Program-made: the position numbers and the translations under genes | Shown: piece after piece, positions 1 through 11,139 of the stretch | How the letters are laid out: each line of letters opens with the position of its first letter | Numbering within the stretch: the stretch's first letter is position 1 | Origin: Fragilaria crotonensis | Taxonomy: Eukaryota > Bacillariophyta > Fragilariophyceae > Fragilariales > Fragilariaceae | Length of the DNA stretch: 64,000 bases | Reading direction: 5' to 3' | Assembly (NCBI GenBank): GCA_022925895.1 | Contig: JAKSYS010000226.1 | Coordinates: 1 to 64,000, forward strand | The notes under the pieces: model-generated | The model's input: the letters and a program-made list of their open reading frames with translations, nothing else | Databases searched by the model: none | What the model was told of the DNA's origin: nothing

Positions 1-490
1 AAGATTAGGTAGTGCAGCGCAGTGTTAGTCGCACCGTTTGTCCTGATCTCGAAACCAAGCTACACACGAAGTCATAATCGAAATTGCAGAAGTCGTCGGG
101 TGTAATCAATTAGGTTGTACTCCGAGTATATACTTGTACTGTATCAGTGTTTTTGCATGTGACTGCATACTGCATTGATCAATACCGGCAGTAGTACGAG
201 GTACAGTACTCCGAGCGCTACATAGCACATAGTACGTACAGTAGTACCCAGAAATACCAGTACTACTGGTAGTACTGTAGTACCGCAGATTTAAAAGGAG
301 TACTTGTACAGTATAAGTACTCCGAGTAATTGTACTCCAGTACACTTTTATCTAATCCAGTATCCAGTACACCAATGCTCAAATCTCAAACACGCAACGG
401 AGCTGGAGTATGTGTGTCCTGCAGGTACAAAGTAGTTGTACCAGGTTACAAGTACAAGTACTCCCAATGAACACTGTACTGTAACATGTA
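1..490. other. gene-free DNA rich in GTAC palindromes
   Basis: No coding region is supported. The stretch is dominated by short self-complementary words built on GTAC (for example GTACTTGTAC and GTACTGTAC), many separated by only a few bases. The same composition returns in most long intergenic regions of the window. Confidence 0.6.
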
Positions 491-1240
491 CTCCGTCCGA
501 ATATAGTAGTCCCACTTAAACTTTCAGTCGAGAAAATTCTGGCATTTCACTGAAACGTCATGTCATTTGGATTGCTCGAAATGAACACTATCGATCCATG
601 TATAACATCAAATGCATGCGTTTCGATCTGAATGTTCGAAATTGAGTTTTCAGGTCGCAACTTTCTAAATAAATTTTTCTTAAGGCTATAACTCGCGCAG
701 ATGACCTCCCCCGTTCCGAACCTTCCGTTACGACTTTTTCAACTATGCATGAGGAACACAAAACGTACTGGGGGCTAAACAAAATAAATCGTTTCCAGAA
801 CGCTGTCACACCTGAAAGGTTGCAGTCCTGACGGTAGTTTTGCTTGAAGTCATTAACGGTCGTTGTTCATGGCTTTTATGTGCTTACCAAATCAATATCA
901 CGCCCACTAACGGAAAATGTCTAATTAAAAATCGTGTCTCGAATTGCAAGGACACTTTTCCTCATACAAGGCTCATTCAAAACTTTATGTAACTATAAGT
1001 GTCATTGGCTTTGAATACTGTTCCGTTTGCGTGTGTTTCATTCTACATGACCTATGGAAAGTCAATTAGGCGGAATTTTTTGTCACAATGCGGAAATTTC
1101 TCTAAGTAGTGTCGGTTGAGAGAGCGCATGCCTCGCCAAATCGTAGAAACATACCAGGAGCCTACGTCCAAATGACTGAAAGACACCGGATGGGAACCCC
1201 TTTAAAATATTAGTTGGGACTACTATATTCGGACGGAGAG
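491..1240. mobile_element. Stowaway/mariner-like non-coding element
   Basis: A 25-base sequence at 491-515, starting CTCCGTCCGAATATAG, returns inverted at 1213-1240 with one substitution and two extra terminal bases. Both ends are flanked by TA (489-490 and 1241-1242), the target duplication of Tc1/mariner elements. The CTCCGTCCG start resembles the terminal repeats of plant Stowaway MITEs. The 700-base interior has no convincing transposase frame, so this is probably a non-autonomous copy. Assignment rests on TIR form and TA flanks only. Confidence 0.65.
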
Positions 1241-4200
1241 TACTGTACTCCGTGCATATATTCTTGCTGAGTCTTCACTCCTTTTTTAATGATACACTCA
1301 CTACTTATGACTTATGCCTTATGCCCCATAAAAATATGACAGATTCTTATTAGCCATGACACAAACACGACACGTAGTCCGAAATCTGGAAGATGTCCCT
1401 AGGATGACTGTATTGTTTTGTATGTACCCTATGTGTCCGCCATCTCTTTTGTCTCTTTGTATTCGATGCATCGCGCGCACCGACCCGTTGTGCCGGCTCC
1501 CTTTTTAACGCAAATTTTTGCGGATACAAGTTTGAAAATACTACGTGGTTTTTTTTTCATATTTGCCTTCAACGCATGTTTCGTGTCGTTGCCTCCAATA
1601 GATGCGGCGATATGGCCTTTCTATTCGTCGGCATCGTCTCTTGACCTCCCCCGCTATCAACACTCGTGTCAACGGTATCTACTATCTACATGTAGTTACT
1701 AGTAATGCAGTCGAAAGATGGCAGTACTACTAACTCTAGTATCGTTGCATGCTTTCTAGTTGTTGTGACTAGTAGTTGTTGTTACCCATAGTACAAAAGT
1801 GGAGGTGGTAAACCACGTTTTCAAGGAACAAGACCGGGCCTTGAGGATGGCGATCCTTTGATATCCTTTCAACCGATTCCAATTTGGCAAATCATTTCAA
1901 ATGGGACTACTAGCTATTCCATTTCACTGGAGACATGAGACATGACCAGCAATGGCACCCGCCATCATTGCAAATTAAGTAATTGGGGTTCAAACCAGCC
2001 AGCAGATGCCTTGATTTGTTGGTTTGGTCCCATTGTCCTTCATCACTTGGAGTGCAACCTACTGTTTCTTTTCAACAACTAGTAGTGCGTCACAGATTCG
2101 ATCAAAAGACCCGCAGCATCAACTTGTCGTGGAGTGGTCAATTGTACCACCACGCACCTTTGATTGGCATCTCCTCCAAACTTTGCCCATTGTTGATTTA
2201 CCGTAGACGAGCACCAGAATAAGTTACAAGTACTGTAGTTCGTGGTTTCAAAAATAGCCTGATTTGTTTTGCAGATTGCTGACTCTATTCAGCAGAGTAC
2301 AAACAAATGGAAAAGCACTCAAATACATCCCAATGAAGTGTTGCAAGTAGCTGCTACTCCAATAACTGTATGTTACACTAAATGCTGCTGGAGGCTTGGA
2401 TTATGAATGATTACTGCTCATTTGTATGCAAAGTACTAGACACTGATGTACATGATGCCTTGCAGCTTGCGAACGGTGTCACTATCTCATGACATCCACC
2501 ATCCAGTTTGCAATCTATGATGTAGGACATCTTTTCTCTGCAGCACCTCTGCTGCAAAATTCAGAGGGTGTCTCATGACAAATTTGACTTTAGAGCCTAC
2601 CACAGAGGCTTTGGCTGCTGAATCATCTGACATGCCTCCTCTCATATTGGGACTTAATTTGATATCTTCACTACTTGACCTCTACCAAGCTTTGCTTTAG
2701 TAAAAGTGAATGAACAATCTGCCCAGGTGAGACTTACCGTATTCTAAGCAAAGAAAGAGTGGACAAGCAATTGAAAATCGACAAATTAGTTGAAACCAGA
2801 TTATCAATAGACTAAACACTTTTACAACGGATTCGGGGCGATGACATCCACGGAAAACAAACGTTATTCAGTGAGGTCAAGCTTGCCTTTGTCTCTTCTT
2901 ACTATGTACAGCAGTGCTGGTACTGATGGCCGCAACATTTTTGCACGTGGAAACCGGAGAATACTGCGTTTCAGCTAACTACCTATCACATTCTTCTCCT
3001 TTTCTGTTGGAGTCAAGAAAGATGTTGAAATTAGCTCTGTCTACAAGTATGAAGGGATACCAGGCTTTGCACCATCAGACCATAATAGAATGATTGAGGA
3101 ACAAAACATCAAGCCATTTCTCAAAATCTAGTATGTATCCTCTGCTTCCAGCAGCACCATGTGTACGGTACTACAATTGATACCTGTGGAGTTTGTTGCG
3201 ATGATGGAGGAGGAGGGTAGTATGAGTCAGATTCCTGAGAATCTGTGCCAGAAATAATGGATCAGCAAACAAGGATGAGGATGTGTTATGTTTTCACAAA
3301 CAAGCAAGCAACAGATTGTTACCCGCCACAGCAACACCTGGATTGTTGCAACATGGGCAATGCTTTTGACGAGCAGGAGAGTGATTCTCCAGCAGACAAG
3401 CAGTGATGTAGACAAGTGGAACTTACTAGGTATGAAACTGTCAAATAGGTTGCATCCTGTTATGATGAAGCACCATAATGGTGCAGTGATGACAGGATAG
3501 GTTCATTTTGCCGCTCGCTGTCACCGGTGCCAGCATCGTCATGGCCCCCATGATACAATCAATGTTCTATCAGTGCTGACGAGTCGCTCCTTCAGCAGCA
3601 AAGAATAATTACAATATAGAAGAATCAAATATGCAAAGTCTGTTCTTGCATTTGCAGTGACATTTTGGTCAGCATGATGGGATAGTAGTTACTATCACTC
3701 TAAAACCCGCAAAAATGAACATACTAGTGAGAACACTGCATTGTTGATTTAAAAACATAACACAAGTTGCTGTCCATCTCTTTTGAAAATTGGTGGAGTA
3801 AAGCCATTGTTTTCATCATGATTTGATGCCCGGTGTCCTGGGAACAATAATGGTGTGAAGGGTCATGACATCGACTAGTACACAGCAGAACTACATGATG
3901 GTTGTTCGGCGCTGTCAAAATTATGGAGAGGAAAGGTCGCTTCTGAATGTTCAGAGGTCATTCAAATAGATTGAGCAGCATGAGAGGTTCTTTGGTTGAA
4001 TTACATCAAATACATGGAGTTGGAGTTTGAATCTTCGTTTCTTGTTTTCATCTAGAAAAATTTGGAAATCGCGGACGATTTTTGTGTCACAATTCCCGAT
4101 CCTAATAAGTCACAAAATGCACGGTAGTAGTACTAGTTACTGTATTCATAGCCTGCGCTACTAGACTACAAGTACATTGTACTGCATTCCCAGCGAGTAC

Positions 4201-4487
4201 GCCAGCAGTCAGGCACCTGTTGGTTGACCGTCTGTCACTCTGTCTAACTGCAAAGCGCGGACATAATGAACACTGACATGTTCATTCTGTATTCTTCATA
4301 CTGGACTCACATGTGGAATACATGGATGGGAACTGTACTCCGATTATAATACTCCTACCAGTTTTGTATGGACAGACTTAACACTTCACACGGCACATCT
4401 CAATAGCAGACTCGCTCTATTCAGTTGTCTAGGTCAAAAACAGATCCCTCCCTACTACTAGGCACTATCACAACCAATTCTTGCGAC
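1241..4487. other. intergenic DNA with unclassified relics
   Basis: No gene can be supported. From about 2,280 to 3,930 the GTAC-palindrome texture gives way to more ordinary sequence, and both strands hold several short open stretches of about 60-70 codons interrupted by stops. This would fit an old, decayed coding insertion, but no transposase or host motif was recognised. From about 4,100 the GTAC texture returns, and the last 300 bases should hold the promoter of the gene starting at 4,488. Confidence 0.4.
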
Positions 4488-6664
4488 ATGGCGGAGGAGA
4501 CGGAAACTAACACCGAGCTGGACGAAGAGGAAGACCTTTTTGGTCAAGATGATGACGCAGAGGAACCTGCAGCAACGAAGAAGCGCAAGCGCGACACAGA
4601 GGAGGATGAGGATCTTTTCGGGCAAGAGGACGATGCGGAGAAGAAGCGCAAGGGGCTTCTGACGAGCGAACTGGAGACCGACGATCCTCCTCCAATTTCA
4701 GTGAAAGAGGAGACCTTTGAATTGGATAGGACACCCTCAGACGTCGCCGTCTCCTCTCCAGTCCCAAGGAAGGCACCGGCAGCCTCGCAGGATGTTGTCT
4801 TGACAGTCCCTCGAAAGTCGGCCGTTAGTCCTCCGAGTCGAAAGGCGAACGAGCCCGTGAAATCCACTCAAAGTTTAGCGGCAAAGTTTAATCTTCCGGA
4901 GTCTATCGTGATTCCAGATACACTGGACCCGGCTTTGCTGTCAGGGACAATACTTTCAACGCTGCGGCAATTACCTCCGAGTTCGTGCAATGACGCCCTT
5001 CAGGAATATGATGATGCGGTGAAGCAGCAAAAGAACATTCGCAGTCACGGGGCCTACCTCTTTGGTGTCCTGAAACGATACCTGTCGGTCCACGAGCGTT
5101 CTGGAGGCGAGGGAAGCATGGGTTATGAACTAACGCCTCTCGTGCAAAGTCGTCTTGACCAGCTGGTGCGAGATCGATTTTGCACGCAAGATGAAATGAA
5201 CGATAAGGTCAAGGGCAAGATTCGTATGCTGTCCGAGAAAGATGCCCTCTTTGCGATCGACGAGTTTTCTAGTGTCGATCGTGGGTCAATTCGCAACGTT
5301 GGCAGCTATTTCATGGGAATTTTGAATAGGTACATGAGAGGTGACAGGGTGAAGGGTCGGCAGGGTCCAGTAAGTGTGATTTCGCGAATCGAACTATTCC
5401 CATTTGTGCGGGTTCACTTAATTGTATCTGCTCTTTAAAGGACAACCATGGACGCTCTGAACGAAGACGCGAACGAGGCGCGGGCGATGATCGTGACCAT
5501 GGTGGTCGTCGTGAGATTGACTCACGCTTTGGTGATGATAGACAGAGCAACTCACAGGGCAGGGAACGTTTGCGAGAAGCCCGAGATCCCTATAGAAACG
5601 TAAATGATCGTTCCGATTTTGATCATCAGAAGTGGCAGTATGGTCATCAACAACAAGAACCTCCGCCACATCTTTCTCATTACGGTCAACAGCGTCCGCC
5701 ACCACTGCACCACAGCGTTGTTCCCAGCCAAGGATACCAGCCTCCCGGATCGTCATTTGTTCAGCAACAGAATCAGCAGGCAAGCATCCCTCCTCCGCCA
5801 CATCGTTCTCCGTACGATCAGCAGCAAGCGCCACCACCACACCACAGCTATGTCCCTAACCAAGGATACCAGCAAGCTCCTGGATCGTCACTTGTTCAGC
5901 AGCATATTCCCCCGCAATCCAATTCCAATCATTACCAGCAACCTCCTATCGCTGGCCATCATTTGAATAATCAGTCGCATGGCTTCCCGAACCAGCTGCA
6001 GATGCCTGGTATGATGCCAGGGATCATCAACCCTGGGTATGCACCTCCTCCTTCTTTTCAAGGTACTCACCAGCGTGTCACAAACTCCATTACTCCATCG
6101 TGGCAACCGCAGCAGCAAGGGGCTTCTCAGCCAGACATTGTTGGCATTGCTGCAAAAGCGGCACAAGCTTTAGCTGCAAGCCAAAATGTTGCCCATTATT
6201 CCAGTAGCGGATATCAACTGAATCAGCCTCCTCCAATGGAGCAGTTCTCTGGCCAACCACAATTGCACTCGCAGGACCACCAACAATCCCACCAGTTCCA
6301 TGCTGGTTTTCAACCACAGGAGAATCCCACACCGCAGCGCCGAGGCAAAACAACGGCAATGATGCACGAACTCCCCATTTCGGTTCAATTTGTGGTCCAG
6401 GTATGAATCGTCTCCCATCCGTAGATTTCTTCCGTCTCAAGTCGTCTAATTCACCTTTCTCTCGTGCAGAATCTTCAAACTGTAGGGCACATAAGTGGAC
6501 CCCTGGATGAAGGTATTTTAGGGATGATAAAAGACTTGCCTGAGCCCATGGCACTGGAAGGTATCAACAGGTTTGCATCCTTGGACAAGTCGGGAATGAG
6601 GAACCCGACTGCCTATCTCGCTGGTATGCTTCGGCGAGAACTCGAAAAGATAAACCGTCGCTAG
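4488..6664 (+). CDS. hnRNP-Q acidic-domain protein, three copies
   Basis: Exons 4488-5369, 5441-6400 and 6470-6664, about 678 residues. The introns of 71 and 69 bp (GTAAGT..AAAG and GTATGA..GCAG) both join frames at phase 0. The N-terminus is acidic and repeats an EEDLFGQ-type motif next to KKRKR-like basic runs, possibly a nuclear signal. Three helical modules match the acidic domain of hnRNP Q/R, with the signature R-[SN]-x-G-[AS]-Y-[LF]-x-G-[VI]-L-x-R-Y: two in exon 1 (about residues 150-205 and 220-283) and one forming exon 3 (ending in [14 protein letters not shown]). Exon 2 is about 320 residues rich in Gln, Pro, His and Tyr, starting with an Arg/Asp stretch, and looks disordered. No RRM is present. 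A role in RNA-protein assembly is inferred from the domain. Start: first in-frame ATG, GACATGG. Confidence 0.85.
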
Positions 6665-6756
6665 GCATAAACGCAATGTGCTTAAATCTAAGTCAATGTT
6701 CTCGCTTACGTATACGTATCTTCGGTTATATTTACGGCAGATGTTTTTAACATATA

Positions 6757-9700
6757 TCAGGCGGCCACTTTTCTTCTCTTTTCAGACAGAGCAACCTGTC
6801 CTCTTGCAAAAGGAAGTGGTCGCTTCGAAGGTAGGCTTCTTCCCCGACAGCTCTTGTTGCGGATCGAGTCACTGTTAGCCTCTTGTTCCGATAACCAAAT
6901 CGCAGCGGCTTTTATGAGGTCCGCCATGTCCTCACCGAGATCTTCGTCGTCAGAGTCGCTTCCGCCGTTTTCAGGTTTTTCGTTCTCTCCAACAAGAGCA
7001 TCCTCCTCCTCAGACAAAGAATCCTCGTCTTCCTCCTCCGATTTCATCTCGCCAGTGATGGTTCTAGTCCAGGCACGTTCTAAGTGCAAACGTTCCCACA
7101 CACGCTTGAAGAACGTCTTCTTCCAGCTTCCGCTCAATTCCGCTTTCTGAAGAGTTGCACGATGCAACAAATAGGCTAGCGACGCCTTTATTGGCTCCGG
7201 GCATCGCGAACACGACATCATGTGCGCTTGGAGAGAGTTGGCGGTGTTGTCCGTTAGATTCTTGGCGGAAACCGGAAAGTATCTGCCAAAGTTATTCTTC
7301 GACGAGCAGTACCTGCAAGAGACCCCCGGGAAGCCGATAACGCGGTCGCGTCCTCGAGCGCCGGGTCCTCCTCGTCTATCCGTCGTCTTGAAACGACAGG
7401 GTTTGATTTGACGTATCAGAAGCATAGCGTGATCAGTGCACATGCCTTTGTCCTCGGCTTTCACCAGTGAATTTTTGCCAAATTGGAACGACGCCGCTCC
7501 TGCAGTCTCGCGATCCAAATCATCGGCTGGGCTTGGTTGCAAGGGATCTCGACCGAAACGTATTCCCCAACCTTGCGACGAATTCGTTGTAAGGCCAATG
7601 TCACGAGCGGCATCAATCCAGTACTGTTGCGCGTCCCCATCGGCTTTTGCACCAAACCCACGAAGAGAGCGGAAGGTAGGCTTCACATCATCGGGCATAG
7701 CAGGGCAGGAAGGGAAGTGCAAACGAATCATGTCGCCAACTTTCGTTTGTATCGCAGCTAAAGTATCTGGAAAGTAGATTGATCCAGACGATCGCTCCGC
7801 TCTAGGAAGGGTTTTACAGAACACGCAGCGAATCCCAACTTGTCCAACCTCAGGCTCTTTCCTCCCGGCATAGCCATCAAGAGAATCCTTCTTCTTATGG
7901 CTATAGACTTCCACTAAATCGCTTCTAACGAAACACTGCATCTCCGACAGCCAGTGAGGATCGTCTGTCTTTGTTAGACGAACGCATCCCTCGTGTATGA
8001 CATCAGGCGCTTTCTTTTGCCTTGGTTTGGATTTTGTTCGCGGAGGACTCTTTTCTGAGATATCCATGTCATCCTCTTCGCCAGCAGTATCGTCTTCCTC
8101 AGTCTCAGTTTCTGACGATTCATCTGTATCATTCTCATCTTCTTCGTCTTCTCCTTCGACGTCGCTGTCCCCCGCTTTTGGCGAACGTCGCCTCTTCACA
8201 ACTTTCTTCGCAGCTGCATCTCGCTTCTTTCGAGACCACGTACCAGAACCTTTTTTCTTCCCACTCTCGTCATCTGAAAGTGGAACACGCTGAATTCGAC
8301 ACCAAAGGCGATGAAAGAAGACTTTTCTCCCACCATGCTTTGGTTTTTCAGCACGCTTGCCGTCTGGTCCCATTCTTGCTCGTTTCATGAGCTCAAGATT
8401 CTCGCGTATCTCAATCGGACAGCGACGGCAATTTCGAACGTGGTTCATGATAGTCTGCGATGTTGTGGTCTGCGACAAAGACGCCTCGGATGCGGGGAAG
8501 TATCTTCCGCACCCGGCCTGGCCGACGCAGTGTTTGCATGCGAGTCCTCGGAACCCAACTCTCCGACCCTTGTAGCAACCAACCTTATCGGCTTCCATTA
8601 GATTGCATGGTGACATCTGCTCAAGAGTCAAGTAAAGATAATCTGAGATCAGGGCCATGTCTTCTGGTTCGACTAACGGGTAGTGTTCGACAGGGTCGTC
8701 ATCAATGATTGCTGGTGTGTCGGTATCCGTTCCCTCGTCGTCATCGACCTCCTCTTCTTCGTGTACGGTGTCCTGCTTTGGTGCCTTTGTTTTGCTTTTT
8801 GTCGTGGATGGAGACGCTTCTCGTTTCTTCTTTTCTGCGGCCTCTGCAGTTCCCGACGGGCCACTCAGAGGAGGCAGAGGTCCATATGGGTCGCGGCCAA
8901 AATGGATTCCGTGGGGAGTGTCTACTAGACCGAGGCGCTTCGCCGAGTCGATCCAATACTGCTTGCGACCTCCTCGAGCAGAGCTGGAAACCTTGAGCTG
9001 TTCAACCTTTGCCTTTACCTCTTTAGGGAGGGACGTGCAACAGTCATAGTGTAACCTTAACATCTGTTGTACGGAGTTGTAGATGCCGCTGATTAAACTT
9101 GGATACGAAGTGGCCTGTTGACCACGTTCACCAGGTGGGTCGTCGCGACAGTGCAAACAACGAATCCCTACTTGACCCAAGGCGATCGGCTTGTTTCGTC
9201 CATGCATCGGCGCTGCAATGTCGGCTTCAGTGGCGCCAAACGCCTCTGCGAAGTTTGACCGCAAGTAAACTTGCAGCTCCGATAACCAATACTTGTCTTC
9301 AGGTAACCCCAGCGGGACACATCCTGAGTACCATCGTTCGCCAAGCTCGTCAGTTTCTTCGTTTCCTTCTTTTTTCTCGGTTGGCACCTCAGCTTTCGTT
9401 GCAGGCGAAGATCTGGATACCCCCCGACCCCCTCGTCCACCACGACCTCGTCCGCCCCCTCGTCCGCCTCCAGCAGTGGAACCATCCCCACCGCGACCAC
9501 CTCGACCTGCACGGGGAGTACCAGTCGTTCCTCCTGAAGCTGGACTCGACTTTACAGTCGATTGGCCCTTGGACAGATATTGAAGCGCAGACGCTGATAA
9601 TGCTTGTCCTGGAATCACTTGTTGGTTGCTTTCCTGCATCTGGTAGGCTCTGTCGAGAAGAGCTGCTGACGACAAATCCTGAGCTTGCCGCTGATAGTAT

Positions 9701-10158
9701 GTGGCGAAGTCGCGGGCTGCATGTGGCGATGAGTATCCGCCCGGGAATCCTTGACCTCCATTGTCAGAGCTTAGTCCAGGTGTTGCACCATAAGGGTAGT
9801 TATGCCTGGCAAAAGCAAGAGTAGCTTCAGCAGAAGATATTCCTCCATAAGGACTTTGTGCATTCATGTACGTAGGACGATAAGATTGTCGCTGGAAATA
9901 CGGCGACCCTGAGTCCCCACCGTGAGTTGCACTTTGAAGAAGGGATAGGTATGAAGCGGCGCCAGAATTAGCGGTTCGCTCGGCTGCGCGAACCATGGCT
10001 GAACCTGGTGTGAAACTCATTGCAGCAGCGCGAGAAGCCGCCAATCGTGATGCTGCTGCCGTGGCATGAGCGATATCGCCAGCAAGATTTTGTTCTGCGA
10101 CAGCTGCAGCTTCGTCATCAGCATCGTCGAATTGTCCTGTTGGTCGAAAAAGACTCAT
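6757..10158 (-). CDS. two-module Cys/His protein with RGG region
   Basis: Intronless, 1,133 residues. Function unknown. It contains a tandem A-B-A-B architecture. Module A (about 277-427 and 721-872) has WLSE, GQVGIRC, a C-x2-C pair, H-x3-C about 32 residues later, then QYWID and a FGRDP end. Module B (about 497-628 and 907-1030) has C-x2-C, GRYFP, H-x3-C-x2-CP and an FF-[HK]-R-[LV]-W end. Both spacings look like C2HC metal sites. The N-terminus is Ala/Gln-rich, then an RGG-type run at 217-246 suggests RNA or nucleic-acid contact. The modules are separated by acidic Ser/Glu/Asp linkers, with basic KKVVKRRR near 651-658 (possible nuclear signal), and the C-terminus is acidic then basic. A nuclear regulatory role is only an inference. 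The start is the first ATG after an upstream stop. Confidence 0.85.
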   Translation of the reverse strand: MSLFRPTGQFDDADDEAAAVAEQNLAGDIAHATAAASRLAASRAAAMSFTPGSAMVRAAERTANSGAASYLSLLQSATHGGDSGSPYFQRQSYRPTYMNAQSPYGGISSAEATLAFARHNYPYGATPGLSSDNGGQGFPGGYSSPHAARDFATYYQRQAQDLSSAALLDRAYQMQESNQQVIPGQALSASALQYLSKGQSTVKSSPASGGTTGTPRAGRGGRGGDGSTAGGGRGGGRGRGGRGGRGVSRSSPATKAEVPTEKKEGNEETDELGERWYSGCVPLGLPEDKYWLSELQVYLRSNFAEAFGATEADIAAPMHGRNKPIALGQVGIRCLHCRDDPPGERGQQATSYPSLISGIYNSVQQMLRLHYDCCTSLPKEVKAKVEQLKVSSSARGGRKQYWIDSAKRLGLVDTPHGIHFGRDPYGPLPPLSGPSGTAEAAEKKKREASPSTTKSKTKAPKQDTVHEEEEVDDDEGTDTDTPAIIDDDPVEHYPLVEPEDMALISDYLYLTLEQMSPCNLMEADKVGCYKGRRVGFRGLACKHCVGQAGCGRYFPASEASLSQTTTSQTIMNHVRNCRRCPIEIRENLELMKRARMGPDGKRAEKPKHGGRKVFFHRLWCRIQRVPLSDDESGKKKGSGTWSRKKRDAAAKKVVKRRRSPKAGDSDVEGEDEEDENDTDESSETETEEDDTAGEEDDMDISEKSPPRTKSKPRQKKAPDVIHEGCVRLTKTDDPHWLSEMQCFVRSDLVEVYSHKKKDSLDGYAGRKEPEVGQVGIRCVFCKTLPRAERSSGSIYFPDTLAAIQTKVGDMIRLHFPSCPAMPDDVKPTFRSLRGFGAKADGDAQQYWIDAARDIGLTTNSSQGWGIRFGRDPLQPSPADDLDRETAGAASFQFGKNSLVKAEDKGMCTDHAMLLIRQIKPCRFKTTDRRGGPGARGRDRVIGFPGVSCRYCSSKNNFGRYFPVSAKNLTDNTANSLQAHMMSCSRCPEPIKASLAYLLHRATLQKAELSGSWKKTFFKRVWERLHLERAWTRTITGEMKSEEEDEDSLSEEEDALVGENEKPENGGSDSDDEDLGEDMADLIKAAAIWLSEQEANSDSIRNKSCRGRSLPSKRPLPFARGQVALSEKRRKVAA

Positions 10159-11139
10159 CGCGTCAAATTCCTATTACTCGAAGGCCTGTAAAAAATCGCA
10201 TGGTTACATTCATATGAGTATCACAATAAATCCAAGTGATGTTGCAACAGAATCAAAGATGATTCTGTAGCCAAAAGTGAGCGCAAAGTGCTGGAAAAAC
10301 ATTGTTTTGACTCGTTCGACGATGTCGACTCTTGGTGCCTTTCAGCAGATCCGGATCGTAAATTCCTTTCCTTGGTATTTCGTCCTGGCCTACGGGAATC
10401 TGGAATACTCGAGTATCCTACCTGGTACCTGGTACTATTGACACGCCAGACTCCAGTAGAGGGCTGAAGTAGAATTCGGTATCCTTCAGAGTAAACGCGG
10501 AATCCACGAAAGCGATACACCTGCTCACATTTTAATTCTAGATTGATCTCCCCTTAATCGTCCCTCGCCCCTGCCGACCATGAACTCTACCGTGATACAA
10601 CATCGAGAGGACGTACCTTGCAAAAGATGAAACAAGAACTGAACGGTGAGAAACGAGTTCCAAGAACTGATTTATGTGCGCTTCGTCTAGGGTGACGAGG
10701 AGGAACTCAATTTTTGTGAAACGAAGTGCTCGGACAAATTTTTTGTATCGTACGGAGAATGCAACTTGCTTTCTACGGCGTTCGTAGTATTTTTTCTACG
10801 CCTTTAGGAAACTCAATGTTTTCCTGAGCACATCGTGGACGGCCGGCGCGCTAGCATGAACTGGGACACTTCGGATCATACATCATACGCAGCGTGCAGA
10901 CGGCTCGTTGACCGATACTCCCTCACAAAATAGAAATCCGGATTCCTTCCCTCGTTCAGGCAGCCAGATTCTACATACGTAGGGACTGAGACTGATCTTT
11001 GGATATCAACTATGTACTCTACTATAGATAGGGAACAGAATAGACTCCTGTCTCTACTCTAGCGAGGAGCGCTCAACTTATTGGTAATTAACTATTAACC
11101 CCCATTTACAGAACTACACCAGAAACAATGCGTACACAA
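10159..11139. other. intergenic: upstream of Cys/His gene, 3' side of CAP-D2
   Basis: About 980 bases without a supported gene. It should contain the promoter of the divergently read Cys/His-module gene (next to 10,158) and the 3' end of the CAP-D2 transcript (next to 11,139). No repeat, RNA gene or clear element was recognised. Confidence 0.5.

Noticed and set aside
9168-9824. Long + strand frames opposite the Cys/His-module gene
   Set aside because: They are antisense to RGG and Cys/His coding sequence and show no independent domain. The - strand frame is 1,133 codons and repeats its modules.
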